Both the position numbers and the translations under genes were made by a program. Shown in pieces: positions 15,804-25,226 of a stretch of DNA of 39,212 bases. The stretch lies in contig JAUNOT010000002.1 in assembly GCA_030537065.1 (NCBI GenBank), forward strand, positions 1-39,212, given 5' to 3'. The DNA comes from Conchiformibius sp. (GTDB lineage Bacteria; Pseudomonadota; Gammaproteobacteria; Burkholderiales; Neisseriaceae). Positions within the stretch are counted from its first letter, which is position 1; each line of letters opens with the position of its first letter. Below the pieces are notes generated by a model. The model saw only the letters and a list, made by a program, of their open reading frames with translations, had not been told where the DNA came from and made no database searches.

Positions 15804-18557
15804 TTAATGTGCGCTTTCCCAATCCGCGCCCGCGCCGACCTCCGCCAATAGCGGTACGTCCAGCACGCCTTCGCCTACCTGCGCCATCAGTTCGGGCAGT
15901 TTTTGGCGTATGGTATCCCATTCGTCTTGCGGCACTTCCAATACCAGTTCGTCATGTACCTGCATCACCAAACGGCTGTTCAGGCTGCCTGAAAGCAGGA
16001 ATTGGTGGACGGCAATCATGGCGCGTTTAATCAGGTCGGACGCGGTACCCTGCATCGGCGCATTGATGGCGGCGCGTTCCGCACCGGCACGGGCGGCGGC
16101 ATTGCGGCTGCGGATATCGGGCAGATAAAGGCGGCGGCCGAACAGGGTGTCCACATAACCTTGTGCGGCGGCCTGTTCTTTGGTGCGCTGCATGTATTCG
16201 GCCACGCCGGTATAACGGGCAAAATAGCGGTCGATAAAGTTTTTTGCCGACAGGTTGTCAATACCCAAGGCTTTGGCCAAGCCGTACTGCCCCATGCCGT
16301 AAATCAGGCCGAAGTTGATGGTTTTGGCATAACGGCGTTGTTCGCTGCTGATTTGCTCGGGCGGCACGCCGAACACTTCGGCGGCGGTGCGGCGGTGTAC
16401 GTCTTCGCCGTTGCGGAACGCTTCCAGCAAAGTGGGGTCACCCGACAGATGCGCCATAATCCGCAGCTCAATCTGCGAATAGTCGGCGGAAACCATCAGG
16501 CTGCCTGAAGGCGCAGTAAAGGCGCGGCGCACACGCCGTCCGGCTTCGGTGCGGATGGGAATATTTTGCAGATTGGGCTGGCTGCTGGCCAAACGGCCGG
16601 TAATCGCCACCGCCTGCGCGTAGGTGGTATGCACACGGCCGGTAGCAGGAAAAATCATTTCAGGCAGCTTGTCGGTGTAGGTAGATTTGAGTTTGGCCAA
16701 GCTGCGGTTTTGCAGAATAATTTGCGGCAAGGGATAGTCCAAAGCCAGTTGTTCCAACACAGCTTCGTTGGTGGAAATGCCGCCCGAAGCGGTTTTTTTC
16801 AGGCCTTTGGTGGGAATGCCGAGTTTGCCAAACAGAATATCCTGCAACTGTTTGGGCGAATTGAGGTTAAACGGTTGTCCGGCCTGTTCGTAGGCCTGTG
16901 TTTCCAAAGCCAGCAGCTCCTGTCCCAAATCGCGGCTTTGCGCGGCCAGTTCGCTGCTGTCAATGTGAACACCGGTGCGTTCCATTTCAAACAGGATTTG
17001 GGCGACGGGCAGCTCCAGTTGTTCGTACATCTGCCGTTGGCGCTCGTCCATTTGCGCTTTCAGGTGGGCTTCAATACGCAGGGCGAAATCGGCGTCCTGA
17101 CAGGCGTAGGCGGTGGCCTGCTCCAAAGGCACATCGGCAAAGGAAATTTGTTTCGCGCCTTTGCCGCACAGGGATTCGTAGGTAATGGTTTCCAAACCGA
17201 GCCAACGCGCCGCCAGTTCGTCCAAGCCGTGTCCGAGATGGCTTTCTACTATATACGAGGCGAGCATGGCATCGCCGCTGATACCACGTAAACTGATGCC
17301 GCAGTTGGCAAAAATATGTTGGTCGTATTTGAGGTTTTGGCCGATTTTGTGCAGCTCGGGGTTTTCCAGATGCGGTTTGAGGGCGGCCAACACTTGTTCG
17401 GCAGGCAGTTGCTGCGCGGTAAAGGCGGGGTTGTGCGCCAAGGGGATGTAAACCGCTTCGCCGACGGCAAAGGCAATGCTGATGCCAACCAGCCGCGCAC
17501 TCATGGCATCCAGCGAGGTGGTTTCGGTGTCCAGCCCGATGGTTTGGGCGGCCGACAGCCGCGTCAGCACGTCGTCCAGTTCGGCGGCGGCGGTAATGCT
17601 GCGGTAATGCAGTTCGGCCGGGGCAGCGGCCTGTGTGGGTTCGGGCGGCGGCGTGTCTGGAAACAGGGCTGCCTGAACGCTGCCGCTGTTGTCGTTTTGT
17701 TGCTGTTCGGCTTCTTTCAGCCAGCTTTTGAAACCGAGCGTGCGGAAGTGTTGGCTCAGTTGCGGCCAGTCGGGTTCGCGCCGTTGCAGGCCGTCCAACC
17801 CTTCAGGCAGCACGTCTTGCAGGGCAACATCGGTTTTGATGGTAATCAGTTGTTGCGACAAAGGCAGCGCAGACAGGGCTGCCTGAAGGTTTTCGCCGAC
17901 TTTGCCTTTGATTTCGGCGGCGTGCGCCATCACGTTTTCCAGCGAACCGTATTGTTGCAGCCATTTGACGGCGGTTTTGGGGCCGCATTTGTCCACGCCC
18001 GGCACATTGTCCACTTTGTCGCCAATCAGGCTTAAATAGTCCACAATATTTTCCGGCGGCACGCCGAATTTGGCGGTTACGCCGTCGCGGTCGAGCGTTT
18101 CGTCCGACATGGTATTAACTAACGTGATGCGCTCGTTAACCAACTGCGCCATGTCTTTATCGCCGGTGGAAATGACGGTTTGCCAACCGCGTGCTTCGGC
18201 TTGCCGCGCCAGCGTGCCAAGCACGTCGTCAGCTTCCACACCCGCCACTTTCAACACCGTCCAGCCCATCAGCTCCACCAGTTCGGGCAACATATCGGCC
18301 TGCGGACGCAAATCGTCGGGCATCGGCGGACGGGTGGCCTTGTAGTCTTCATACAGCTCGTGGCGGAAGTTTTTGCCTTTGGCATCAAAGATGCAGGCGC
18401 AGTAATCGTGGGGAATATCGGCGCGGGCGCGGCGCAGCATATTGAGTACGCCGTAGACGGCATTGGTGGGCGTGCCGTCGGGCGCGGACAGGTGGGTCAT
18501 GGCGTAAAACGCACGGTAAAGGTAGGACGAACCGTCCACCAGCAGAAGTGTTGACAT
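15804..18557 (-). CDS. polA: DNA polymerase I
   Basis: PolA (917 residues) fills gaps and removes RNA primers. The N-terminal 5'-nuclease domain (about 1-290) starts LLLVDGSSYLYRAFYAM and has STGDKDMAQLV and LIGDKVDNVPGV. The 3'-5' proofreading domain appears intact, with Asp and Glu in GLDTETTSLD. The polymerase domain carries VSADYSQIELRIMAHLSGD, the finger motif RRYAKTINFGLIYGMG, and QVHDELVLEVP with its catalytic His-Asp. Perfect DUS copies at 15982 and 16498 encode SGSL, placed in surface-like loops. The next gene upstream is a lipoprotein across a DUS-rich spacer. Confidence 0.98.
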   Translation of the reverse strand: MSTLLLVDGSSYLYRAFYAMTHLSAPDGTPTNAVYGVLNMLRRARADIPHDYCACIFDAKGKNFRHELYEDYKATRPPMPDDLRPQADMLPELVELMGWTVLKVAGVEADDVLGTLARQAEARGWQTVISTGDKDMAQLVNERITLVNTMSDETLDRDGVTAKFGVPPENIVDYLSLIGDKVDNVPGVDKCGPKTAVKWLQQYGSLENVMAHAAEIKGKVGENLQAALSALPLSQQLITIKTDVALQDVLPEGLDGLQRREPDWPQLSQHFRTLGFKSWLKEAEQQQNDNSGSVQAALFPDTPPPEPTQAAAPAELHYRSITAAAELDDVLTRLSAAQTIGLDTETTSLDAMSARLVGISIAFAVGEAVYIPLAHNPAFTAQQLPAEQVLAALKPHLENPELHKIGQNLKYDQHIFANCGISLRGISGDAMLASYIVESHLGHGLDELAARWLGLETITYESLCGKGAKQISFADVPLEQATAYACQDADFALRIEAHLKAQMDERQRQMYEQLELPVAQILFEMERTGVHIDSSELAAQSRDLGQELLALETQAYEQAGQPFNLNSPKQLQDILFGKLGIPTKGLKKTASGGISTNEAVLEQLALDYPLPQIILQNRSLAKLKSTYTDKLPEMIFPATGRVHTTYAQAVAITGRLASSQPNLQNIPIRTEAGRRVRRAFTAPSGSLMVSADYSQIELRIMAHLSGDPTLLEAFRNGEDVHRRTAAEVFGVPPEQISSEQRRYAKTINFGLIYGMGQYGLAKALGIDNLSAKNFIDRYFARYTGVAEYMQRTKEQAAAQGYVDTLFGRRLYLPDIRSRNAAARAGAERAAINAPMQGTASDLIKRAMIAVHQFLLSGSLNSRLVMQVHDELVLEVPQDEWDTIRQKLPELMAQVGEGVLDVPLLAEVGAGADWESAH

Positions 18558-18602
18558 GGCAGGCTGCCTGAAAAATCTAAAACGCCGCGATTATACGGAA
18601 AA

Positions 18603-18640
18603 AGGCTGCCTGAAAGGGTTTTTCCCGTTTCAGGCAGCCT
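18603..18640 (-). terminator. DUS-pair terminator of the lipoprotein gene
   Basis: Two perfect inverted DUS (18603-18614 and 18629-18640) with additional GGG/CCC pairing form a long stem. On the minus strand it ends in TTTTT, 12 bp after the stop of the gene at 18652. A third DUS (18561-18572) lies between this and polA. Confidence 0.85.
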
Positions 18641-18651
18641 GATTTTCCATG

Positions 18652-19065
18652 TTATTCGGCGCGGCATTCTACTGAAACAAAACTGCCGCTTTGTTTACCG
18701 TAGTGCAGACGGGCGCGGTTGCCGTCCAATTCCTGCCACTGGGCCCCGCCGCCAAACAAGCCCCTACCGGACGAATAGCTGCCGTCCGGATTACGCGCCA
18801 AGCGGGCGGTAGCCAGTTGCGGAACACCATAGGCAACGCTCAAATCCACATAATTATCTCCGCCGACGATGCCGACATTAAAGCCGTTTTGACACACATA
18901 TGGCTTACCGCTCACTTTGGCCGGTACAGCCGTCCGTACTGTTTGGGGGAGGGTTTGGGGCGTACTTGCCTGCACTTTGGGATGTTTGGGATAGCGTGGA
19001 TGGCGGGTGGCATGACAGGCCGTCAGCGTGAAAGCAACGGCCAGAGAAACCCAAATGATTTTCAT
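18652..19065 (-). CDS. Small lipoprotein, possibly MliC/ACP-like lysozyme-inhibitor fold
   Basis: The 137-residue lipoprotein has the lipobox LTAC (lipidated Cys17), a Pro/Thr-rich linker (20-50) and a compact C-terminal domain. That domain begins with YVCQNGFNVGI and ends with VSVEC, so it could be closed by a disulphide. The pattern of YxC, a short beta-rich body containing SYSSGRGLFGGGAQWQEL, and a terminal Cys is like MliC-type lysozyme inhibitors and the neisserial adhesin complex protein. The match is by pattern only. ATG 19065 with AAAGGAA is preferred over TTG 19068. It is probably monocistronic. Confidence 0.7.
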   Translation of the reverse strand: MKIIWVSLAVAFTLTACHATRHPRYPKHPKVQASTPQTLPQTVRTAVPAKVSGKPYVCQNGFNVGIVGGDNYVDLSVAYGVPQLATARLARNPDGSYSSGRGLFGGGAQWQELDGNRARLHYGKQSGSFVSVECRAE

Positions 19066-19221
19066 CAAATTATTCCTTTCTTATTTTTCAAATGACTCAA
19101 AACAGACGGCCGCCGTTACGGCAACCTGACCATAGCATTATATTACTGGCCTTAACATTCTCTTTCAATCATTGTTAAAACCTTAACATCAAATCCCCGC
19201 CATCACGGCCGGCTGTACCCA

Positions 19222-19329
19222 AACATCGCCATGGATAAGGGGCGGATTGTGGAGCAGGGCACGCATCAGGAGCGGTTGCAGCGAGAGCAGGGTTATTACC
19301 GCTATCTGTATGATTTGCAGAACGGTTAG
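19222..19329 (+). pseudogene. 3' relic of an ABC exporter (type I secretion-like) ATPase gene
   Basis: On the plus strand, a frame ending at TAG 19327 reads IAMDKGRIVEQGTHQERL and continues to GYYRYLYDLQNG. This is the typical C-terminal tail of ABC exporter ATPase domains of the HlyB/MsbA kind (MDKGRIVEQGTH.ELL...). Nothing upstream in any frame resembles the rest of an ABC protein; only about 33-36 codons survive. A DUS (19336-19347) follows the old stop codon, as it would after an intact gene. This is a remnant of a deleted or rearranged transporter gene. Confidence 0.7.
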
Positions 19330-19370
19330 GCTTTCAGGCTGCCTGAAAATGATTGGCGTATGATGGGGTG

Positions 19371-19892
19371 TCAAGCCCCATCGCTTAATTCTTCAATAAA
19401 TTCCCTGTTTTGTTGGTTTAAAAAATCCAGATTAAATTTGCCGTTTTTCCACTTTCTATTATTTTCATATATGTCACAAAGATAGTAGCTCATATTATAT
19501 ATTGCCAATTCGTTATGTCGGTACTTTTGGGATACGCATCTAAAATAGTGTAAATAGAAATTGCTTTTCCATACATTGAAAAATAGAGTTCTGTCAGAAA
19601 AGAAAGAAGAAAAACTTATACTTGGGTATCTCAATATCATTTCTTCCAATAATTTGAAAAAATTGCGGTAGGTAATCAAATTTTCATCTAAACATGTCAA
19701 ATAATACTCTGAAACCAAATAATCAATATCTTGATACTCATGTTTAATCTCATAAGTGTAGTCTTTAATACTTTGAAATCTAAAAGCATTATAAATATTA
19801 ACTTTGTCTATTACTGAGTTATCCAACTGATGCGGTAAAACAAATGCCAATTCACCGTTATCTAACATATTTTGGATAGCTTGGATGTTCAT
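19371..19892 (-). CDS. AT-rich hypothetical protein (173 aa)
   Basis: Not recognised. The protein is soluble-looking, rich in Tyr, Phe, Asn and Ile, with no signal peptide and an acidic C-terminus (REFIEELSDGA). Codon use is strongly AT-biased, unlike the GC-rich waaA immediately upstream, and the gene has no DUS. It begins 18 bp after the waaA stop region on the same strand. The start ATG 19892 is preceded by a plausible AGGAGA-type site. A small, acidic, AT-rich cytosolic protein next to a transporter relic is the usual look of an orphan immunity gene from a polymorphic toxin or bacteriocin locus, but no family match supports that. Confidence 0.65.
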   Translation of the reverse strand: MNIQAIQNMLDNGELAFVLPHQLDNSVIDKVNIYNAFRFQSIKDYTYEIKHEYQDIDYLVSEYYLTCLDENLITYRNFFKLLEEMILRYPSISFSSFFSDRTLFFNVWKSNFYLHYFRCVSQKYRHNELAIYNMSYYLCDIYENNRKWKNGKFNLDFLNQQNREFIEELSDGA

Positions 19893-19909
19893 GGGTCAAA
19901 TTTCTCCTG

Positions 19910-21190
19910 TTACAGCTTGCTGCTTGATGAATCGGCCGACAACACTTCCGCCACTGCCTGCGCCATTTTCTCCGCCGCGCCGCGGTGTTGCGCCACAAAC
20001 GCTGCCCCCCGCGCCGCTACCGCCTGTTGCTGCTGCGGTTCGGCCTGCCAGCGCGTCCATTGTGCAATCAGTTCCGCCGCACTGCGTATCTGTACTGCCG
20101 CCCCCGCCGCCAATGCCCCCGCGCAGGCTGCCTGAAAATTATAGGTGGACGGCCCGAACAACACCGCCCTCTCCGCCGCCATCGGTTCAATAATATTTTG
20201 GCAGCCGCTGTCCACCAAGCTGCCGCCGACAAACACGCTGTCGGCCGCACGGCAGTAAGCAGCCATTTCCCCCATGCTGTCGCCCACCCACACTTGTGTG
20301 TCGGGGCGCACTGCTTCGTTACTGCTACGCCGTTGCACGCGCAAACCCAATGCCGCCGCCGTGTCGCAGGCTGCCTGAAAACGCTCGGGGTGGCGCGGCA
20401 CAATCAGCAGCAGCGCATTACCGCGATAGTCCTGCCAAGCGCGTAAAATCTGTTCCGCTTCATCGTTGCCGTGATATTCGCGCGTACTGGCCGCCAGCCA
20501 AATCGGACGTTTTCCAACCAAAGCGCGTAACTGCGCCGCCTTATCATCGGCATCGGGCGGCAGGCTCACATCGTATTTGGTGTTGCCGCACACCTGCACA
20601 GCTTGTGCGCCGATATGCTGCAAACGCTGCGCATCGTCCGCCGTTTGCGCGAAACAACCCGACAAGGTCGCCAAAGCAGGGGCGGTCAGGCCGCGCACGC
20701 GCAGATAACCGCGTTCGGAACGCGCCGACAAACGGGCATTCGCCAAAAACAAGGGCACGCTCGCTTCACGGCAGGCGTGCATCAGGTTCGGCCAAATTTC
20801 CGTTTCCATCAGAATACCGGCACGTGGCTGGTGTTCGCGTAAAAATGTTTGCACCCAATCGCGGCGGTCGTAGGGCAGGTAACGGCATTGCGCTTCGGGA
20901 AACAAGGCTTGGGCGGTGGCGCGGCCGGTGGGGGTCATTTGCGTCAGCAGCAGCGGCGTATCGGGAAAATGCTGTTTCAAGGCGGTAATCAGGGGCTGGG
21001 CGGCACGGGTTTCGCCCACGGAAACGGCGTGTATCCACAATGCGCCGCGCACGGGATTGGGGTACGGTTCGCCGAAACGTTCGCCCCAATGTTCGGCATA
21101 AGCGGGATTTTGACGGGCACGGCGGCGCAGATAGCGGCGCAGCAGGGGCGGGGCGATGCGCCAAGCGGTTTGGTAAACGGTCTGCCACAT
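19910..21190 (-). CDS. waaA: 3-deoxy-D-manno-octulosonic acid (Kdo) transferase
   Basis: WaaA (KdtA, 426 residues) adds Kdo to lipid IVA at the inner membrane, an essential step of lipo-oligosaccharide synthesis. The order is N-terminal membrane anchor, GALWIHAVSVGE, the acceptor-site segment METEIWPNL, LFLANARLS, VCGNTKYD, and the C-terminal GT-B motifs WLAASTREYHGNDE, RHPERF and FVGGSLVDSGCQNIIEP. Two perfect DUS (20125 and 20368) both encode FQAAC. It starts 3 bp after the stop of the ricin-like lipoprotein gene, so the two form an operon. Confidence 0.96.
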   Translation of the reverse strand: MWQTVYQTAWRIAPPLLRRYLRRRARQNPAYAEHWGERFGEPYPNPVRGALWIHAVSVGETRAAQPLITALKQHFPDTPLLLTQMTPTGRATAQALFPEAQCRYLPYDRRDWVQTFLREHQPRAGILMETEIWPNLMHACREASVPLFLANARLSARSERGYLRVRGLTAPALATLSGCFAQTADDAQRLQHIGAQAVQVCGNTKYDVSLPPDADDKAAQLRALVGKRPIWLAASTREYHGNDEAEQILRAWQDYRGNALLLIVPRHPERFQAACDTAAALGLRVQRRSSNEAVRPDTQVWVGDSMGEMAAYCRAADSVFVGGSLVDSGCQNIIEPMAAERAVLFGPSTYNFQAACAGALAAGAAVQIRSAAELIAQWTRWQAEPQQQQAVAARGAAFVAQHRGAAEKMAQAVAEVLSADSSSSKL

Positions 21191-21193
21191 GGT

Positions 21194-21775
21194 TTATTTC
21201 GGCTCAAAAAAACGCCATTGCGAATGGGAAAGTGGTACGTCGTTACATTTTTGCAGCGACAGGGTACGCCAACGGTGTCCGGTATCAAAAGTAGCGGCCG
21301 AGTCGCCGCCTGCGGTCAGGCACAAGCCCGAACCGGAAAGTTCAACCCGCCCGTCGGCACGGTAAACAAAATGTTGCAGATACTGCGCTTCCAAAAACGG
21401 GCTGCGTTCGCCGCAGGCTCGCGGCATTACTGCCGCCCCTGCGAGAACAGTTTGGTTGATACCGGCGGCAGTGGCGCAAGCGTTGTAGGCGGGAAAGCGG
21501 ATTTTGCCGTCTGCTTCCCACATGACGGCTTCATCTTCATACAGGCCGGGTTTGCAGTTATGCACCGTCATCGGCATATCAAAGCGGATGTATTCGCCCG
21601 AACCGAGAATGTCCAAACAGTAGCCGTCTGTGCGGTCCAGATTGTCGGCCAAACGCAGTTGTCCGGTTTTGCCGACGGGCGGGGCTTGTACGGCGGGCGG
21701 TGGGGCAGATTCGGCACAGGCGGCCAACAGGAAGTTTAATGCCAATAAAGGGATAAAAATTTGTTTAATATTCAT
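21194..21775 (-). CDS. Lipoprotein with ricin-like beta-trefoil features
   Basis: The 193-residue protein has a lipoprotein signal (LLALNFLLAAC, lipidated near Cys20) followed by a Pro-rich stretch. The domain contains Cys-rich repeats (DGYCLDILG, VHNCKPG, NACATAAG, GLCLTAGGD, LQKCND) and ends in SQWRFFEPK. Repeated C.L/QxW elements are typical of ricin-type beta-trefoil (carbohydrate-binding) domains, so sugar binding is plausible but unproven. It lies directly upstream of waaA in the same operon, suggesting a cell-surface role. A DUS pair follows on the 5' side. Confidence 0.75.
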   Translation of the reverse strand: MNIKQIFIPLLALNFLLAACAESAPPPAVQAPPVGKTGQLRLADNLDRTDGYCLDILGSGEYIRFDMPMTVHNCKPGLYEDEAVMWEADGKIRFPAYNACATAAGINQTVLAGAAVMPRACGERSPFLEAQYLQHFVYRADGRVELSGSGLCLTAGGDSAATFDTGHRWRTLSLQKCNDVPLSHSQWRFFEPK

Positions 21776-21798
21776 TATGGCTTTTCCAAATAGTTTTT

Positions 21799-21830
21799 CA
21801 GGCTGCCTGAAAGGGTTTTCAGGCAGCCTG
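21799..21830 (-). terminator. DUS-pair hairpin after glmS
   Basis: Perfect inverted DUS at 21800-21811 and 21818-21829 form a stem of about 14 bp with a short loop, 10 bp after the glmS stop. No long T-run follows on the minus strand. It separates glmS from the lipoprotein-waaA operon. Confidence 0.7.
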
Positions 21831-21839
21831 CTGATTTAT

Positions 21840-23687
21840 TTATTCTACGGTAACCGACTTGGCCAAATTACGCGGTTTGTCCACATCGGTGCCGCGTGCC
21901 AGCGCGGTGTGATACGACAGCAACTGTACCGGCACGGTATGCACAATCGGCGACAAAATGCCGACATGGCGCGGCGTGCGGATAATGTGTACGCCGTCTG
22001 CCTCTTCAAAACGGCTGTCCAAATCAGTGAACACAAACAGCTCGCCGCCGCGTGCGCCCACTTCCTGCATATTGGCTTTCACTTTGTCCAGCAGGCTGTC
22101 GTTCGGCGCAATCACCACCACCGGCATATCTTTGTCCACCAAAGCTAAGGGGCCGTGTTTCAATTCGCCGGCGGGATAGGCTTCGGCGTGGATATAGGTA
22201 ATTTCCTTCAGCTTCAGTGAACCTTCCAAGGCAATCGGATAATGGATGCCGCGCCCTAAAAACAGTGCGCTGGTTTTATCGGTAAACTGCTGCGCCCACG
22301 AAGCGATTTGCGGTTCCAGATTCAGCGCGTGCTGGATGCTGCCCGGCAGTTGGCGCAATTCGTCGGCATAGGCCTGTGCCTGCTGCTCGGATACATGACC
22401 GCGCATAATGCCTAAAGTAACCGCCAAGCCGAACAATACCACCAACTGCGTGGTAAAGGCTTTGGTGGACGCCACGCCGATTTCGGCACCGGCGCGGGTG
22501 TACAGCACCAGTTCGCTGGCACGCGGCAGTGCCGATTCCAATACGTTGCAGATAGACAGGGAATGGCGGTGTCCTAACGATTGGGCGTATTTCAGCGCTT
22601 CCATGGTGTCCAGTGTTTCGCCGGATTGGGAAATGGTTACAACCAGTTGTTCGGGGTCGGCAATCACGTCGCGGTAGCGGTATTCGCTGGCGATTTCCAC
22701 ATCGGTAGCGATTTTGGCCACGCTTTCCAGCCAGTATTTGGCGGTCATGGCGGCGTAATAGGAGGTGCCGCAGGCCAGAATTTTGATGCTGCAGATGTTT
22801 TGGAACACTTCGGCGGCGTTTGCGCCAAAGTTTTCAGGTACGAAGCCGCCATCCAAAAACACTTCGGCGGTATCGGCCACGGCGCGGGGCTGCTCGTGAA
22901 TTTCTTTTTGCATAAAGTGGTTGTAACCGCCCAGCTCCAGCGAGGCCAGCGACAGTTCGGAGGTTTTGACGCTGCGTTCAACCGCCTGACCGTGTTTATC
23001 GGTCATTTTGACGATGCCGCCGGCGTTGAGCAGGGCAATGTCGCCGTCTTCCAGATAGGCAACGCGGCGGGTAAAGGCAATCACGGCCGACACGTCGGAG
23101 GCAATAAAGGTTTCGTCTTCGCCGAAGGCCACCAGCAGGGGACAGCCCATGCGTGCCACCACCATGTTTTCGGGGCGGTCTTGGGCAATCACGGCAATGG
23201 CATACGCACCGTGAAAACGGGCGCAGGCTGCCTGAACGGCGGCAAACAGGTCGTTTTGATGGTCGTGGGTATATTCGTGGCAGATGCTGTGGGCGATGAT
23301 TTCGGTGTCGGTTTGCGATTCGAATGTGTAGCCCAAATCTTGCAGGCGGCGGCGTTCGGCTTCAAAGTTTTCAATAATGCCGTTGTGTACCACGGCAATC
23401 ATGCCGCCGGAAATATGGGGGTGGGCATTGGGTTCGGTCACGCCGCCGTGGGTGGCCCAACGGGTGTGACCGATGCCGGCATGGCCGCTTAAGTTTTTGG
23501 CTTTGGCCGCTTCTTCCATCAGCGCAACACGACCGACGCGGCGCACGCGTTTGATTTTGTTTTCGCTGTCGCTGTATACGGCAATGCCGGAGGAGTCGTA
23601 GCCGCGATATTCCAGCCGTTTAAGGCCATCGGTCAGAAAATCGACCACATTGTGTTTGGCGCGTAATGCGCCGACGATACCGCACAT
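21840..23687 (-). CDS. glmS: Glutamine-fructose-6-phosphate aminotransferase (isomerizing)
   Basis: GlmS (615 residues) makes glucosamine-6-phosphate, the entry to peptidoglycan and LPS amino sugars. Cys2 of the N-terminal glutaminase ([10 protein letters not shown]) is in place, with [11 protein letters not shown] and GIIENFE. Two SIS isomerase domains follow, with [54 protein letters not shown] and the C-terminal [13 protein letters not shown]. No glmS ribozyme is expected or seen in this proteobacterial context. A DUS (23225) lies in the gene. DUS pairs on both sides isolate it as a single transcript. Confidence 0.98.
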   Translation of the reverse strand: MCGIVGALRAKHNVVDFLTDGLKRLEYRGYDSSGIAVYSDSENKIKRVRRVGRVALMEEAAKAKNLSGHAGIGHTRWATHGGVTEPNAHPHISGGMIAVVHNGIIENFEAERRRLQDLGYTFESQTDTEIIAHSICHEYTHDHQNDLFAAVQAACARFHGAYAIAVIAQDRPENMVVARMGCPLLVAFGEDETFIASDVSAVIAFTRRVAYLEDGDIALLNAGGIVKMTDKHGQAVERSVKTSELSLASLELGGYNHFMQKEIHEQPRAVADTAEVFLDGGFVPENFGANAAEVFQNICSIKILACGTSYYAAMTAKYWLESVAKIATDVEIASEYRYRDVIADPEQLVVTISQSGETLDTMEALKYAQSLGHRHSLSICNVLESALPRASELVLYTRAGAEIGVASTKAFTTQLVVLFGLAVTLGIMRGHVSEQQAQAYADELRQLPGSIQHALNLEPQIASWAQQFTDKTSALFLGRGIHYPIALEGSLKLKEITYIHAEAYPAGELKHGPLALVDKDMPVVVIAPNDSLLDKVKANMQEVGARGGELFVFTDLDSRFEEADGVHIIRTPRHVGILSPIVHTVPVQLLSYHTALARGTDVDKPRNLAKSVTVE

Positions 23688-23717
23688 AATTGTTCCTTAG
23701 TATCCAATCAATCAAAA

Positions 23718-23748
23718 CAGGCAGCCTGAAACCTTTTCAGGCTGCCTG
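23718..23748 (-). terminator. DUS-pair terminator of the lut operon
   Basis: CAGGCAGCCTGAAA (23718-23731) and TTTCAGGCTGCCTG (23735-23748) form a 14-bp stem with a 3-base loop, followed on the minus strand by TTTT. It lies 27 bp after the lutB stop codon and upstream of glmS. Confidence 0.85.
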
Positions 23749-23774
23749 AAACGGAAGCGGGCATTATAAACCCT

Positions 23775-25214
23775 TTACTGCTTTCCGCCTTGCTGTTTTT
23801 CCGCCATCATCTGATGCAGCGTTTTTGCGGCCGGTTTAAGCGGCACGCGATTTTGCGTCCAGCCCATCTGATACGGCGGCGTGAGCATGCGGAAGGTAGA
23901 AGCCGCCCAACCGAAGGCGCGGTAGGCTTTGCGGCCGCCGAAAATGCCGTTAAAGGTGCGCCAAGCCAGTTGTTCGCCCACCGAGTGCGACGCGCCCTGT
24001 CCGCGAATCGGATACACGGTTATCTGCTGCGGCGGACGCTGCGCTTCGGTACGCATCCGCATCATTTGTTCGGTAATCGGAATGCGCACGGGACAGACTT
24101 CGTTACACGCGCCGCACAGGCTGCAAGCAGTAGGCAGGTCGCGGGTGTCGTCCAAACCAAGCAGGTGCGGCGAGAGAATTTCGCCGATGGGGCCCGGATA
24201 AGTGGTGCCGTAGGCCGCGCCGCCGATGCGGGTGTACACGGGGCAATGGTTCATACACGCGCCGCAACGGATACATTGCAGGGTACGGCGCATCTGTTCT
24301 TCGCCGTAGGCCTGCGTGCGGCCGTTGTCCAGCAGCACTAAGTGCATTTCCTGCGGCCCGTCCAATTCTTCGCTGCGGCGCGGGCCGGTAATCATATTGA
24401 AATAGGTGGTGATGTTTTGGCCGATGGCGGAACGCGGCAGCAGGCTGTACAGCGGCGGAATGTCCGACAGTTTGGCCACCACTTTTTCAATGCCGGTAAT
24501 GGCAATGTGTACGGGCGGCACGGTGGTAGTCAGGCGGCCGTTGCCTTCGTTTTCCACCAAACACAGTGTGCCGGTTTCGGCAACGGCAAAATTCACGCCG
24601 CTCAAGCCGACGTCGGCGGTGCGGTAAATATCGCGCAAGGCCATGCGGGCAAAACCAGTCAATTTATCCACATCGTCGGTCAGCTCCGTGCCGATTTCGC
24701 GGTGGAACAGTTCGCTAACCTGTTGTTTGGTTTTGTGAATGGCAGGCATGACGATATGGGTGGGTTTTTCGCCCGCCATTTGTACGATGTATTCGCCCAA
24801 ATCGCTTTCTACGGCGCGGATGCCCTGTGCTTCCAGATAGTGGTTCAGCTCGATTTCTTCGCTGACCATGGATTTGCCTTTGACCATCAGGCTGCCCTGA
24901 CGGCTGCTGACGATACCGTGGATAATTTGGCAGGCCTGTTCGGGGGTTTCCGCCCAATGGACTTTTACGCCCAATTCGGTCAGTTTGGTTTCCAGTTGCT
25001 CCAGCAATTCAGGCAGCCGCGACAGGGAACGCTGGCGGATGTGTTCGCACAGATTGCGCAGCAGTTGCAGTTCCTGTTCGTCCGACAGCACGGCTTTGCG
25101 CTTGCTCATCAGCATATCCATAGCGGTACGCAGGCTTTGGCGCAAGGAGGCATCGGCCAACGCCTCAATGCTGTTTTGTTTGAAGGTTTCGGGGCGGGGG
25201 TGGGGTGTGTTCAT
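23775..25214 (-). CDS. lutB: Lactate utilization iron-sulfur protein LutB
   Basis: LutB (479 residues) is the iron-sulfur subunit of the LutABC complex that oxidises L-lactate to pyruvate. An N-terminal LUD domain (about 40-300) is followed by two [4Fe-4S] clusters: CIRCGACMNHCPVYTRIGG and CSLCGACNEVCPVRIP. The C-terminal LutB tail ends in a Pro/Lys-rich stretch. It is third in the operon lutA-lutC-lutB, 12 bp after lutC. The order differs from the A-B-C of Bacillus. The complex should feed electrons to the respiratory chain. Confidence 0.95.
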   Translation of the reverse strand: MNTPHPRPETFKQNSIEALADASLRQSLRTAMDMLMSKRKAVLSDEQELQLLRNLCEHIRQRSLSRLPELLEQLETKLTELGVKVHWAETPEQACQIIHGIVSSRQGSLMVKGKSMVSEEIELNHYLEAQGIRAVESDLGEYIVQMAGEKPTHIVMPAIHKTKQQVSELFHREIGTELTDDVDKLTGFARMALRDIYRTADVGLSGVNFAVAETGTLCLVENEGNGRLTTTVPPVHIAITGIEKVVAKLSDIPPLYSLLPRSAIGQNITTYFNMITGPRRSEELDGPQEMHLVLLDNGRTQAYGEEQMRRTLQCIRCGACMNHCPVYTRIGGAAYGTTYPGPIGEILSPHLLGLDDTRDLPTACSLCGACNEVCPVRIPITEQMMRMRTEAQRPPQQITVYPIRGQGASHSVGEQLAWRTFNGIFGGRKAYRAFGWAASTFRMLTPPYQMGWTQNRVPLKPAAKTLHQMMAEKQQGGKQ

Positions 25215-25226
25215 GATGATTGTCTT

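Noticed and set aside
22581-23492. 303-residue plus-strand ORF
   Set aside because: Antisense to glmS, a clear full-length gene; Gly/Phe/Val-rich shadow frame without motifs.
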